From positions 124,001 through 188,000 of the forward strand of contig JAEMGR010000006.1 in NCBI GenBank assembly GCA_016458225.1: 64,000 nucleotides of DNA. Reading direction: 5' to 3'. Position numbers and translations under genes: made by a program. Numbering within the stretch: the stretch's first letter is position 1; each line of letters starts with the position of its first letter. The stretch comes from Myxococcaceae bacterium JPH2 (GTDB lineage: Bacteria; Myxococcota; Myxococcia; Myxococcales; Myxococcaceae). Shown piece by piece: positions 19,838 to 32,251 of this stretch. Below the pieces are notes generated by a model. It worked only from the letters and a program-made list of their open reading frames with translations. It did not search any database and was not told the origin of the DNA.

Positions 19838-21574
19838 GTGCTGCTGGGGCTTCGCATTTCGAACGTGGCGGTGATCGAGGAGGTGGAGGTGGCGTTCGGA
19901 GCCGGCCTCACTGTCCTCACGGGTGAGACAGGGGCGGGCAAGTCCATCCTCGTGGATGCACTGGGCCTGCTGCTCGGGGGCCGCGCGGATGCGGACGTCA
20001 TCCGGGCCGGGTGTGAGGACGCGGCGGTGGAGGGCGTCTTCGCCCGCACGCCCGCGTTGGCCGCGCGCCTGGAGGAACTGGGGATGCCAGACCTCGGAGA
20101 AGAGGTGCTGGTCCGCCGCGTCCTCGGGCGCTCGGGCCGGGGCAAGTGCTACGTCAACGGTGGCCTGGTGACCGTGGGCATGTTGGCGAAGCTCACCCGG
20201 GGAATGGTGGACATCGCCGGGCAGCACGAGCACGTCAGCCTCTTCGACGCGGGGCTGCACCGCGTCCTCTTGGATCGCTACGGCAAGCTGGAGGAGCCGC
20301 TCGCGGCGTACCTGCTGGAGCACGCGAACCTGCGCGAGGTGGATGCGCGCATGGAAGCGCTCGGCGGGGACGAGGCCAAGGTGCGCGAGCGCGTGGAGTT
20401 CCTGCGCTTCCAACTCGATGAAATCACCCGGTTGGAGCCGGAGGCCGGCGAGGACGTGGCCCTGGACGCCGAGCGCCGCCGACTGGGAGGCGCGGAGAAG
20501 CTCAAGCGGCTGTCGGCCGAGGCGGAGTTGTTGGTGTCCGGCGAGGAGCACTCGGCCGTGGAGACGGTGGGGCGCGCGCTGGGGCTGGTGCACGAGGCGG
20601 TGAAGTGCGACGCCGCGCTCGCTCCGGTGGCCCAGTCGCTGAGCACGGCGCTGTCGGAGTTGGAGGAGGCGCAGCGCCGCCTCAACCGCTACAGCGGAGG
20701 CCTGGAGTCGGATCCATCGCGGCTGGCGGACGTGGAGGAGCGGCTGGACGCGCTCAAGCGGCTGTGCCGCAAGCACGGCGTGGCCCTGGACGGCGTGCTC
20801 AAGAAGCGGAGCGAGCTGGAGGCGGAGCTGGGCACGCTGGAGAATCGCTCGGAGGTCCTGGAGGAGCTGTCGGACGAGCGGCGTCGGGTGGAGGACCGGG
20901 CGCGCAAGGCCGCGGTGTTGCTGTCCAAGGCCCGCGCGGCGAGCGCGGTGCGCTTCTCCGCCCAGGTGCGCGACGGGCTGGGTGGACTGGCCATGGGCAA
21001 GGCCGCCTTCGAGGTGCGGGTGACGCCCGGGACGGCGCTCCGTCCGGACGGCATGGACGACGTGGAGTTCTTCTTCAGCGCCAACCCAGGGGAGCCGCCG
21101 CGGCCCTTGGCTCGGGTGGCGTCGGGCGGTGAGGCGAGCCGTCTGCTCCTGGCCCTCAAGCGGGCGCTGGCGGACAGCGACGGGTGCGGCTGCTACGTCC
21201 TGGACGAGGCGGATGCGGGCGTGAGCGGCGCCATCGCGGACGTGGTGGGCCGGATGATTCGCGAGGTGGGCTCTCACCGGCAGGTGCTCTGCATCACCCA
21301 CTTGCCCCAGGTGGCGGCCTACGCGGACGCGCACCTGCTCATCCGCAAGGGGCTCAAGGGCGAGCGCACCGTGTCCGAGGTCGTCCCGCTGGCGGCGGGG
21401 GCCGAGCGCACGCGGGAGCTGGCGCGGATGATGTCGGGCATGGAGGTGACGCGCGAGGCGATGGGCGCCGCCGAGGCCCTGGTCCGCTCGGCGCATCGCG
21501 CCCTGCCTCCGCGCGCGCGACGCGAGACAGGACCCGAGGGAGGACCTCGGGGACGTCTGCGTCGGACCGCCTGA
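19838..21574 (+). CDS. recN: DNA repair protein RecN
   Basis: A 578-residue SMC-like ATPase of double-strand-break repair. The head has Walker A GETGAGKS, the DIAGQHEH motif, a long coiled-coil middle (about residues 150-360), the ABC signature VASGGEASRLLLALK and Walker B CYVLDEADAGVSG. Length is close to the usual 550. The GTG start has GGAGGG at 19827-19832 upstream. It stands alone between two hairpin-flanked gaps. No LexA-box search could be done by eye with confidence. Confidence 0.95.
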   Translation: MLLGLRISNVAVIEEVEVAFGAGLTVLTGETGAGKSILVDALGLLLGGRADADVIRAGCEDAAVEGVFARTPALAARLEELGMPDLGEEVLVRRVLGRSGRGKCYVNGGLVTVGMLAKLTRGMVDIAGQHEHVSLFDAGLHRVLLDRYGKLEEPLAAYLLEHANLREVDARMEALGGDEAKVRERVEFLRFQLDEITRLEPEAGEDVALDAERRRLGGAEKLKRLSAEAELLVSGEEHSAVETVGRALGLVHEAVKCDAALAPVAQSLSTALSELEEAQRRLNRYSGGLESDPSRLADVEERLDALKRLCRKHGVALDGVLKKRSELEAELGTLENRSEVLEELSDERRRVEDRARKAAVLLSKARAASAVRFSAQVRDGLGGLAMGKAAFEVRVTPGTALRPDGMDDVEFFFSANPGEPPRPLARVASGGEASRLLLALKRALADSDGCGCYVLDEADAGVSGAIADVVGRMIREVGSHRQVLCITHLPQVAAYADAHLLIRKGLKGERTVSEVVPLAAGAERTRELARMMSGMEVTREAMGAAEALVRSAHRALPPRARRETGPEGGPRGRLRRTA

Positions 21575-21678
21575 CCTGGGAGGGGGGTATGAACGGACTT
21601 CCAGAAAAAGTCGTTCAGGGGCCCGCAAGCTGTTTCGCGTCCTTGCCCCATTAGGATGGCTCACATAGCATCCCGGGT

Positions 21679-22476
21679 GTGTCCAGCACCGCAGGGCAGA
21701 CCGCGGCCCCCCATCATAAAGTGATCTCCGCAGGCCTGACGGACGTCGGGCGCAAGCGCACGCACAACGAGGACAGCTTCCTCATTGACGATGAGCTTCA
21801 GCTCTACGTCGTGGCGGACGGCATGGGTGGGCACGCGGGTGGTGGCACCGCGTCGCGCATCGCCGTCGAGACCATCGACAAAGAGCTGCGGCGCGCCAGA
21901 GAGAGCAAGGACAACCCGTTCATCACGGTCCCCAACCTCCAGGACTCGCCCATCCCCGAGTCGCTGCGCACCGCCGTGGAGAAGGCGTGTCTGGCCATCT
22001 TCACGACGGCTCAGGAGGACGCGCGGCTGTCCGGCATGGGCACCACCGTCATCTCCTTGGTGGTCCGTGACGGCCACGCCTTCTTCGCGCACGTGGGCGA
22101 CAGTCGCGCCTACCTCGTCCGTGGGGACCTCATCCAGCAGATCAGCGAGGACCACTCGCTGGTCAATGAGCAGATCAAGGCTGGGATGATTACCCCCGAG
22201 GAGGCGAAGCACTCCCGGTACAAGAACATCATCACCCGCTCCGTCGGATTCGAGGAGGAGGTGCAGGTGGACGTCATGGGCCTGGTGTCCGAGCCCGGCG
22301 ACGTCTTCCTGCTGTGCTCCGACGGGTTGGCGAACATGTTGGAGGACAGGGAGATTCACGAGGTCGTCGCGCAGTCCGCCTCGTTGGATGACGCCCCCAA
22401 GCGCCTCATCGAGTTGGCCAACGAGCGCGGCGGAGACGACAACATCACCGTCATCGTCGTGCGCGTGGCGGCGTGA
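21679..22476 (+). CDS. PP2C-type Ser/Thr protein phosphatase (Stp1/PrpC-like)
   Basis: A 265-residue soluble phosphatase with all PP2C metal motifs: GRKRTHNEDS (E31, D32), VADGMGGH (D47), HVGDSRAY, LLCSDGL and GGDDNIT near the end. It should remove phosphate from Ser/Thr on targets of Hanks-type kinases, which are abundant in myxobacteria. No kinase gene lies next to it in this window. The start is a GTG with only a weak ribosome site. The neighbours recN and the M23 gene are on the same strand, about 100 and 230 bases away. Confidence 0.9.
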   Translation: MSSTAGQTAAPHHKVISAGLTDVGRKRTHNEDSFLIDDELQLYVVADGMGGHAGGGTASRIAVETIDKELRRARESKDNPFITVPNLQDSPIPESLRTAVEKACLAIFTTAQEDARLSGMGTTVISLVVRDGHAFFAHVGDSRAYLVRGDLIQQISEDHSLVNEQIKAGMITPEEAKHSRYKNIITRSVGFEEEVQVDVMGLVSEPGDVFLLCSDGLANMLEDREIHEVVAQSASLDDAPKRLIELANERGGDDNITVIVVRVAA

Positions 22477-22704
22477 AACTCCGTCAGTCACATGTCCCTG
22501 GGGACCTCCCCCGGGTCTGTTGACCTTGACACTCTCGGAACACGGATGGTAGCTGCCCAAACGTTTCCACCATCGGCAAAATGCCGATGGGGCGACGAAG
22601 CGCTCGGGGTGGTGCGGTGGGGGGAGGTGTTGCGCGCGAGGAGAGCGACATAGCTTCTCGCGGCTGATGTCCCACGCGGAGTAGAGACTCACAGGGAGCT
22701 GTCC

Positions 22705-23619
22705 GTGGCGAAAAAGTCCTTCACCCTGATGGTGATCCCGGATCACGACGCTCCGGTGAAGCGCTACACCATCCAGCGCTCCTGGCTCACGCAGGTGGCC
22801 ATGGGCGTGATGCTGGTGGTGGGCCTGGGAGTCGCGGGAAGCATCCACTACTTCCAGGTGGCGGCGGACGCGTCCGAGAACCGCATCCTCCGGGATGAGA
22901 ACCTCACGCTCCGCTCCCAGCTGAAGTCCGTGCGGGAGCGCATCGAGCACATCGGCTCCACGCTGGACCGGGTGGAGCGGTTCGACCAGAAGCTGCGCGC
23001 CGTCACGCTCCTGTCAGACCCTCAGCGCAATCTGGCCATGGGCCCCACCGAGCCCGAGGCGGGCACGGCGCAGGCCACGGACACGCAGTTCACGCAGCTC
23101 ACCACCACCGAAACGCCCAAGGCGATGATGGGGCGGTTGGACCGGTTGAGCGCGGAGGCCACGCGGCAGGAGCAGAGCCTCCAGGAGCTGCAGGCCTACT
23201 TCCAGGACCAGAAGTCGATGCTGGCCTCCACTCCGTCCGTCTGGCCCGCGCGGGGTTGGGTGACCAGTGACTTCGGTCAGCGGTTGGATCCGTACACGGC
23301 GGATCGCGTGATGCACGCGGGCCTCGACATCGCGGCGGAGCACGGCAAGGAAGTGCACGCGCCGTCGGATGGCACGGTGGTGTTCGCGGGCCTCGAGGGC
23401 GGGTATGGCAACGTCATCGTCATCGACCACGGCTATGGCATCAAGACGCGCTACGGCCACCTGTCCAAGCTGATGGTGAAGGCCGGCGACCGCGTGAAGC
23501 GCGGCGCGCTGATCGCGGCGGTGGGCAACACGGGCCGCTCCACGGGTCCCCACCTGCACTACGAAGTCCGCGTGAACGGCATCCCGCAGAACCCGCGCAA
23601 GTTCATCCTGGAGGAGTAG
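22705..23619 (+). CDS. Membrane-anchored M23 (LytM) peptidase with coiled coil
   Basis: A 304-residue protein with a cytoplasmic N-terminus, one transmembrane helix (about 28-50), coiled-coil regions (about 57-95 and 143-170) and a C-terminal LytM domain. Zinc ligands are H204 and D208 (HAGLD) and H285 (HLHYE). The catalytic histidines are H252 (GHL) and H283. All are present, so the domain should be an active peptidoglycan endopeptidase and not an EnvC-like activator. The GTG start follows AGGGAG at 22693-22698 by six bases. This class acts in cell division, wall remodelling or spore/rod shape in myxobacteria. Confidence 0.9.
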   Translation: MAKKSFTLMVIPDHDAPVKRYTIQRSWLTQVAMGVMLVVGLGVAGSIHYFQVAADASENRILRDENLTLRSQLKSVRERIEHIGSTLDRVERFDQKLRAVTLLSDPQRNLAMGPTEPEAGTAQATDTQFTQLTTTETPKAMMGRLDRLSAEATRQEQSLQELQAYFQDQKSMLASTPSVWPARGWVTSDFGQRLDPYTADRVMHAGLDIAAEHGKEVHAPSDGTVVFAGLEGGYGNVIVIDHGYGIKTRYGHLSKLMVKAGDRVKRGALIAAVGNTGRSTGPHLHYEVRVNGIPQNPRKFILEE

Positions 23620-23678
23620 TCCTCCTGTGGCATCCCGGGCGCGCGGGAGTCGCGCGCCGGGCCCCCGTCCCTCGGGCC

Positions 23679-24377
23679 TTACGCGGGCGGGATGAAGGCG
23701 TCCAAGTGGATGCGCCGGTGCTGGAGCCCCTGGGCTCGCCCCGAGCGCTCCATGACGTAGGCCCGCTCCAACTCGCCCCAGAGCAGCGGCCCCAGCACCT
23801 GCCAGTGCGAGGGCTGATCCACGGTCAGCTCCAGGAGCGCCACGGTGTAGTCCGGCGCGTCCTCGGCGGAGGCCCCTTCGGGCAGGGCCTTGCGCGCGTC
23901 CTGGATGAGGCGCTCGCGCGTGGTCGCCCCCATGGACGCGTCCACCGTGAGCTGTGAGGTGGGGACGAGGAGGGCCGCGAAGGCATCTGGCTGGACGCGG
24001 ACCACCTTGGCTCCCGGGTACTGCGCCGCGAGTGAGCGCGCGGTGGCCGCGAGCAGCGCGTCGCCGGCGGGGAAGCCGAACTTCGCGTTGAAGCGGATCA
24101 GCTCTCGGACATCGGCGATGACCGCGCCCACGCGCCACCCATCATGGTGGGCGTGGGTGGACAGGTCGAACTCCTCCTTGAGGAGCGCGCCCTGGGTGAG
24201 CGCGAGCACATGGAAGGCGCCCGTGCGCGGATCCGGCTGACCCCGCCGCTGTTGCTCGGCGGTGATGAGCTCCGCGGCCGCGGCCTGCACCGACTCTTGG
24301 GGACGGCCGGGCCGCACGGAGCGGGGGAAGAGGGAGATGAGCGCCGTGGCGCTGGCGTCGTCGAGCGGGTAGGGCAT
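23679..24377 (-). CDS. Degenerate GGDEF-domain protein
   Basis: A 232-residue cytoplasmic protein. The stretch VIADVRELIRFNAKFGFPAG followed by DALLAATARSLAAQ and then VVRVQPDAFAALL follows the GGDEF fold line by line. The signature itself is QPDAFA instead of GGDEF, so diguanylate cyclase activity is not expected. It could bind c-di-GMP or GTP, or serve only as a protein-interaction module. The ATG at 24377 has AGAGG about nine bases upstream. It is followed by the RlmM-like gene upstream on the same strand, 42 bases away. Confidence 0.6.
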   Translation of the reverse strand: MPYPLDDASATALISLFPRSVRPGRPQESVQAAAAELITAEQQRRGQPDPRTGAFHVLALTQGALLKEEFDLSTHAHHDGWRVGAVIADVRELIRFNAKFGFPAGDALLAATARSLAAQYPGAKVVRVQPDAFAALLVPTSQLTVDASMGATTRERLIQDARKALPEGASAEDAPDYTVALLELTVDQPSHWQVLGPLLWGELERAYVMERSGRAQGLQHRRIHLDAFIPPA

Positions 24378-24419
24378 CGTGGGGCCTCTCTATCGCGGCG
24401 GGAGTCGAAGCGCAGGGGC

Positions 24420-25448
24420 TCAGCGCATGCGGTGCGCGGTGACGGTCACCTCGTCGCGGTCGTGGTAGAGCTGCCGGACCAAGATGCCCTCCCAGCCGCC
24501 CTCCCCCGCGAGCGTGTGGCGCACGCGCATCAGCAGGGGGTTCTTGTCCTTCATGGGCAGCTTGATGTTGGCCACCAGATGGTGCGCCCACCCGCGGCGC
24601 CCCCACTTGGCCAAGAGCTGAGCCACCTCCAGGGGACGCCACGCCATGTCGCAGAAGAGCCAGTCCACCGGCTCCTCCGGGGCGTAGGCGAAGGCGCTCT
24701 CCTGCATGTGCCGCACGCGCGGGTGCGAGGTCAGCTCCGGCATGAGCTTCGCCGGATCCACCGCCACCACGCGCGCGCCTCGGGAAACGAGCCGCTGCGT
24801 CCACCCGCCGGGCGCGGCGCCCAGGTCCACGCAGACGTCGCCTCGGCCGGGCTCGAAGGCCAGCCCATCCAGAGCCTCCTCCAGCTTCATTGCCGCGCGA
24901 GACGGAGACTCCCCCGCGCGCTTCATTCGCCGCCGTCCGCCCGGAGCCAGCGACAGCGCCTCGCTCGCGGCCACGGCGCCCACCACGACGCCCTCGGGTG
25001 CCACGCAAAGCCCCACCAGCAGGGCGCCCGCCTCCCGCGCGCGCTGCTCGTCATCCAGTAGCCGATCCGCTGGGAGCTGCGCCCGCACGGCCGCCTCCAA
25101 GGCCTCCGCCCGGGCCGCCTGGGTGTTGCCCCGAGGGGTGTCCGGCGTGAAGGCCTGCACCACCCACGGCCCTCGGGTGGACAGCGCGGCCACGGCCCGC
25201 GCCGCCGCTTGCGCCACGGCCTCGGGAGTCCCCTCCAGCAGCGGGGTCACCACCCGGTGCCCCGCGCGCGCGAACGCGGGCTTCAACCCGGGGGCGCCGT
25301 CGCTCTCCACCAGGGCCTCGCCCAGCAGCCGGGGCTGCACGCCGGCCCAGGCCAGCTCCTCGTAGAGATGCGCCTCGAAGCCTGCTCGGCACGTCCACAG
25401 CCACCGGCCCGGGCGAGGCGCCAGGAGGTGTGGGGGCATGGCGGGCAT
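24420..25448 (-). CDS. rlmM: RlmM-like 23S rRNA 2'-O-ribose methyltransferase
   Basis: A 342-residue SAM-dependent enzyme. The C-terminal FtsJ/RrmJ-type domain has [14 protein letters not shown] and the catalytic tetrad pattern of this family: K in [10 protein letters not shown] in FCDMAWRP and K in ANIKLPMK. The N-terminal half is a THUMP-like region, as in RlmM (E. coli 366 residues), which methylates C2498 of 23S rRNA. The ATG at 25448 was chosen over 25439; a further upstream frame is low-complexity and lacks similarity. The exact rRNA target is inferred from family resemblance. Confidence 0.75.
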   Translation of the reverse strand: MPAMPPHLLAPRPGRWLWTCRAGFEAHLYEELAWAGVQPRLLGEALVESDGAPGLKPAFARAGHRVVTPLLEGTPEAVAQAAARAVAALSTRGPWVVQAFTPDTPRGNTQAARAEALEAAVRAQLPADRLLDDEQRAREAGALLVGLCVAPEGVVVGAVAASEALSLAPGGRRRMKRAGESPSRAAMKLEEALDGLAFEPGRGDVCVDLGAAPGGWTQRLVSRGARVVAVDPAKLMPELTSHPRVRHMQESAFAYAPEEPVDWLFCDMAWRPLEVAQLLAKWGRRGWAHHLVANIKLPMKDKNPLLMRVRHTLAGEGGWEGILVRQLYHDRDEVTVTAHRMR

Positions 25449-25768
25449 CCGCGCCCGAGGTGGGATGGAGGGGGCTGCGGGCGGGGGGACTGGGGCTCGG
25501 GCGGCCGGAGGTCGGCCAGCGGGGCCTCGAGAGGGGCGGGGGGCAGATGGCCGGTCCGACCGGCGGCGTTGATTTCTGTGAGGGGACATTGCGTGCGCTC
25601 GGTTCCGCTTTACTCTGTGCCGCCGCGTACTGGGCGGCCAGCCGAGTGGAGTTTTTGGGGGACGCCCGTGGTTCTGATGGTTTACATCCGGTTCTCCCTT
25701 ACATCTCCTGGGACTTCCCTTCACTCGCCGCCGTCCTCCGTGGATTCACCGGTGAGAGAGTCGAACGC
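25449..25768. other. Divergent region upstream of secA
   Basis: This 320-base gap separates the divergent rlmM and secA starts. The secA frame stays open through it, but the translation (Gly/Arg-rich, then a hydrophobic patch) is not SecA-like. The right part is AT-richer than average (25575-25740), as expected for a promoter and leader. I see no hexamer pair strong enough to call. Confidence 0.4.
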
Positions 25769-28594
<2,826 letters not shown>

Positions 28595-28713
28595 CGGACT
28601 CGTGGTGAAGCAGTTTCCGGCGCGGTCGCCCTCCTTCCAGGGAGTGGAGGCCGCGCCGGTTGTCTTCCAGATGGCGGACTTGGCTGGAAGCGGAGCCGCC
28701 GGGCAGGGTGGGG

Positions 28714-28729
28714 CGTCCGTGCCCGGACG
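28714..28729 (+). terminator. Small hairpin downstream of secA
   Basis: CGTCCG (28714-28719) pairs with CGGACG (28724-28729) around a 4-base loop, 120 bases after the secA stop. No U-tract follows. It may end the secA transcript or be the first element of the rpsB leader. Confidence 0.3.
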
Positions 28730-28731
28730 TG

Positions 28732-28903
28732 GGGGCTTGCGAAGCTTGCGCCCCATGTGAGGGTTCTGTTAAGGACCCCGCGCCCTGGAGGATCGGGGTG
28801 GGGCGCAAGCCCCAGGACCAACAAGCGGTACCTACTTCACACACGCACGTACCGGCCACCGGTGCTCTCGCGGGTGAGGCACCACCTTTCGGGGTGGAGC
28901 CTC
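28732..28903 (+). promoter_or_regulatory. Structured leader of rpsB-tsf
   Basis: Within the 368-base gap before rpsB several strong pairings compete. GCTTGCGCCCCA (28744-28755) pairs with 28799-28810 over 12 bp. GGGGCTTGCG (28732-28741) pairs with 28804-28813 over 10 bp. The same right arm can instead close a local TGGGGC-GCAA-GCCCCA hairpin (28799-28814). GGGTTC/GGACCC lies inside the loop of the first stem. A separate hairpin, GAGGC-A-CCACC closed by GGTGG-A-GCCTC (28876-28903), sits 60 bases before the rpsB start. Ribosomal protein S2 is known to control its own operon in E. coli, so an autogenous switch is plausible here. Confidence 0.45.
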
Positions 28904-28962
28904 CTTCTCGGAGCGACGGCCGGATTCACTCGGGCGTGGCGGAACAACCGGAGCGTAGACAC

Positions 28963-29919
<957 letters not shown>

Positions 29920-30081
29920 TCGTCCCCCTCTCCACCTGAAGTTCCCGGAGTCGGCCGGGCGGCAACCGCGAGGGCCTGCTGCCTGGCCGTCTCCATTTTT
30001 CGTTCCGTATCAGTCGTCTTGAACCTGATTGCTCCGCGCATGGCGCATGGCGTCGTGGCACCGCGGAGGCTGGAGAAGAAC

Positions 30082-30735
30082 ATGGCCGAGGTCAGCGCCC
30101 AGATGGTGAAGGAGCTCCGCGAGCGGACCGGCGCGGGCATGATGGACTGCAAGAAGGCGCTCGCCGAGACGGGCGGCGACTTCACCAAGGCGGAGGAGTG
30201 GCTTCGCAAGAAGGGCATCTCCCGCGCCGCCGGCAAGGAAGGCCGCGTGGCGGCCGAGGGTCTCATTGGCAGCTACATCCACAGTGGCCGCATCGGCGTC
30301 CTCGTGGAGGTCAACTGTGAGACGGACTTCGTTGCCCGCAACGACGACTTCCAGGACCTGGTGAAGGACGTGGCGATGCAGATCGCCGCGGCCAACCCCA
30401 AGTACGTCCGCCGCGAGGAAGTCCCCGCCGCCGCGATGGAGAAGGAGAAGGAGATCCAGCGCGAGCTGCTCAAGCAGCAGGGCAAGCCCGAGGCGATGCT
30501 GGAGAAGATCCTCGTGGGCAAGATGGAGAAGTACTACGAGCTCGTCTGCCTGGTGGATCAGCTCTGGGTGAAGGACGACAAGAAGAAGGTCGGTGACATG
30601 ATCACCGAGCGCGCGGCCAAGATTGGCGAGAAGGTCTCCGTGCGCCGCTTCACCCGCTACGAGGTGGGTGAGGGCATCGAGAAGAAGAAGGACGACCTGG
30701 CCGCCGAGGTCGCCAAGACGCTGGGCCAGGCCTAA
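30082..30735 (+). CDS. tsf: Elongation factor Ts
   Basis: A 217-residue EF-Ts, the GDP/GTP exchange factor for EF-Tu. [20 protein letters not shown] starts the family signature, followed by KALAETGGD and [11 protein letters not shown], the EF-Tu contact motif. It is shorter than the E. coli protein (283), as in many bacteria with a reduced core. GGAG six bases upstream supports the ATG at 30082 over the open reading from 30019. Confidence 0.96.
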   Translation: MAEVSAQMVKELRERTGAGMMDCKKALAETGGDFTKAEEWLRKKGISRAAGKEGRVAAEGLIGSYIHSGRIGVLVEVNCETDFVARNDDFQDLVKDVAMQIAAANPKYVRREEVPAAAMEKEKEIQRELLKQQGKPEAMLEKILVGKMEKYYELVCLVDQLWVKDDKKKVGDMITERAAKIGEKVSVRRFTRYEVGEGIEKKKDDLAAEVAKTLGQA

Positions 30736-30778
30736 GCGCCCGTCTCACCCGTCGTCGTGCCGAGGGCCGCGTGCGCCG

Positions 30779-30795
30779 GCTCCCTTTCAGGGAGC
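30779..30795 (+). terminator. Hairpin between tsf and pyrH
   Basis: GCTCCCT (30779-30785) and AGGGAGC (30789-30795) form a perfect 7-bp stem with a 3-base loop, 44 bases after the tsf stop. It is followed by a G-rich stretch and not U, so it could be a terminator or a processing site between the two genes. Confidence 0.4.
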
Positions 30796-30884
30796 GGGGG
30801 CTCGCGGCCTTCGCTGTTCCAGGGGGCTGCTGGACCCCAGGCGCAAGACAGCCAACGATGTGGGTGGCGGGGGAGACTCCATCG

Positions 30885-30913
30885 TTGATTGGGCGCGGGC
30901 CGGGCGATACAAG
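30885..30913 (+). promoter_or_regulatory. Promoter of pyrH
   Basis: TTGATT at 30885-30890 and TACAAG at 30908-30913 are separated by 17 bases. Each hexamer matches the sigma-70 consensus at four positions. The predicted start of the RNA lies about three bases before the pyrH ATG, and no Shine-Dalgarno is visible there. The -35 overlaps an 8-bp inverted repeat, CAACGATG (30853-30860) and CATCGTTG (30880-30887). Confidence 0.45.
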
Positions 30914-30922
30914 CGGTCGCGC

Positions 30923-31666
30923 ATGCCAGACACGACCCTTCCCTACAAGCGCGTCCTCCTCAAGCTCTCGGGTGAAGCCCTGATGGGTGAGGGGAAGTAC
31001 GGCATCCATCCGCCCACGCTCCTTCGCATCGCGGAGGAGATCGCGGAACTGTCGCGAGCGGGAGTGGAGCTGGCCGTCGTCATTGGCGGCGGCAACATCT
31101 TCCGAGGCGTGGCCGGCGCCACGGAGGGCATGGACCGCGCGAGCGCCGACTACATGGGCATGCTCGCCACCTGCATCAACTCCATGGCCATGCAGGACGC
31201 CCTGGAGAAGCAGGGGCTGCACACGCGAGTCCAGTCCGCCATCAAGATGGAGCAGATCTCCGAGCCCTACATCCGCCGGCGCGCGGTGCGGCACCTGGAG
31301 AAGGGCCGCGTGGTCATCTTCGCCGCGGGCACGGGCAACCCCTACTTCACCACCGACACGGCCGCGTCGCTGCGCGCGATGGAAATCAACGCGCAGATCA
31401 TCCTCAAGGCCACCAAGGTGGATGGCGTCTACAGCGCGGATCCGAAGAAGGAGCCGACGGCGCGCCGCTACAAGACGCTGACGTACATGGATGTCCTCCG
31501 GCAGAATCTGAACGTGATGGATTCCACCGCCATCTCGCTGTGCATGGACAACAAGCTGCCCATCATCGTGTTCGACCTCACCACGCGGGGAAACATCCAG
31601 CGCGCGGTGCTGGGCAATGGCGAGATTGGTACGGTGGTGGGCGCGGCCGAGACGGCCTGGGCCTGA
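30923..31666 (+). CDS. pyrH: UMP kinase
   Basis: A 247-residue UMP kinase of the amino-acid kinase fold, which makes UDP for pyrimidine nucleotides. [44 protein letters not shown] and the late [15 protein letters not shown] with NVMDSTA are family hallmarks. It follows tsf and precedes frr in the order common to most bacteria. The start codon lacks a ribosome site and lies almost at a predicted transcription start. Confidence 0.96.
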   Translation: MPDTTLPYKRVLLKLSGEALMGEGKYGIHPPTLLRIAEEIAELSRAGVELAVVIGGGNIFRGVAGATEGMDRASADYMGMLATCINSMAMQDALEKQGLHTRVQSAIKMEQISEPYIRRRAVRHLEKGRVVIFAAGTGNPYFTTDTAASLRAMEINAQIILKATKVDGVYSADPKKEPTARRYKTLTYMDVLRQNLNVMDSTAISLCMDNKLPIIVFDLTTRGNIQRAVLGNGEIGTVVGAAETAWA

Positions 31667-31693
31667 ACCCAAATCGGTGCTGAGGAGAATGCA

Positions 31694-32251
31694 ATGAACG
31701 GAGACGTCGTCGCCGAACTGAAGGGCCGCATCGACAAGTCGCTGGAGGACCTCCGCCGCGAGCTGTCCAAGGTGCGCACGGGCCGGGCCAGCACCGCCAT
31801 CCTGGATGGCGTCCGGGTGGACTACTACGGCACCCCCACGCCGCTGTCCGGCGTGGCCAGCGTCAACGCGCCCGAGCCCCGGCTCATCGTCATCAAGCCG
31901 TGGGAGAAGAACCTCCTCAAGGAGATCGAGAAGGCCCTGCGCGAGGCGAACCTGGGCATCAACCCCATGAACGACGGGGAGATGATCCGCCTGCCCTTCC
32001 CGCCGCTCACCGAGGAGCGCCGCAAGGACATCGCCAAGCAGGTGAAGACGAAGGGTGAGGACCACAAGGTCGCCATCCGCAACGTCCGCCGCGACGCGAA
32101 CGAGTCCCTCAAGACGCAGCTGAAGGACAAGAAGATCACCGAGGACGACCACAAGCGCATCACCGAGAGCGTGCAGAAGCAGACGGACGCTGGCATCGCT
32201 CAGGTCGATCAGATCGTCGCCGCGAAGGAGAAGGAGATCATGTCGGTTTGA
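31694..32251 (+). CDS. frr: Ribosome recycling factor
   Basis: A 185-residue RRF, which with EF-G splits the post-termination ribosome. It has LRRELSKVRTGRASTAILDG, VDYYGTPTPL and INPMNDGEMIRLPFPPLTEE, and ends in an Arg/Lys-rich helix. AGGAG precedes the ATG by six bases. Its TGA overlaps the ATG of the next gene by one base (TGATG), so the downstream regulator is probably translated by the same ribosomes. Confidence 0.97.
   Translation: MNGDVVAELKGRIDKSLEDLRRELSKVRTGRASTAILDGVRVDYYGTPTPLSGVASVNAPEPRLIVIKPWEKNLLKEIEKALREANLGINPMNDGEMIRLPFPPLTEERRKDIAKQVKTKGEDHKVAIRNVRRDANESLKTQLKDKKITEDDHKRITESVQKQTDAGIAQVDQIVAAKEKEIMSV

Noticed and set aside
25575-25740. secA promoter hexamers such as TTGCGT with a downstream TTTACT
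   Set aside because: The spacing (14 bases) and the match are too poor to report as a promoter.
25430-25768. N-terminal extension of SecA by 113 residues
   Set aside because: The frame is open, but the translation is low-complexity and SecA proteins begin at the MIEW-type start found at 25769.
28660-28962. N-terminal extension of S2
   Set aside because: The region is a folded leader. The translation has no S2 similarity and the ATG at 28963 has a ribosome site.
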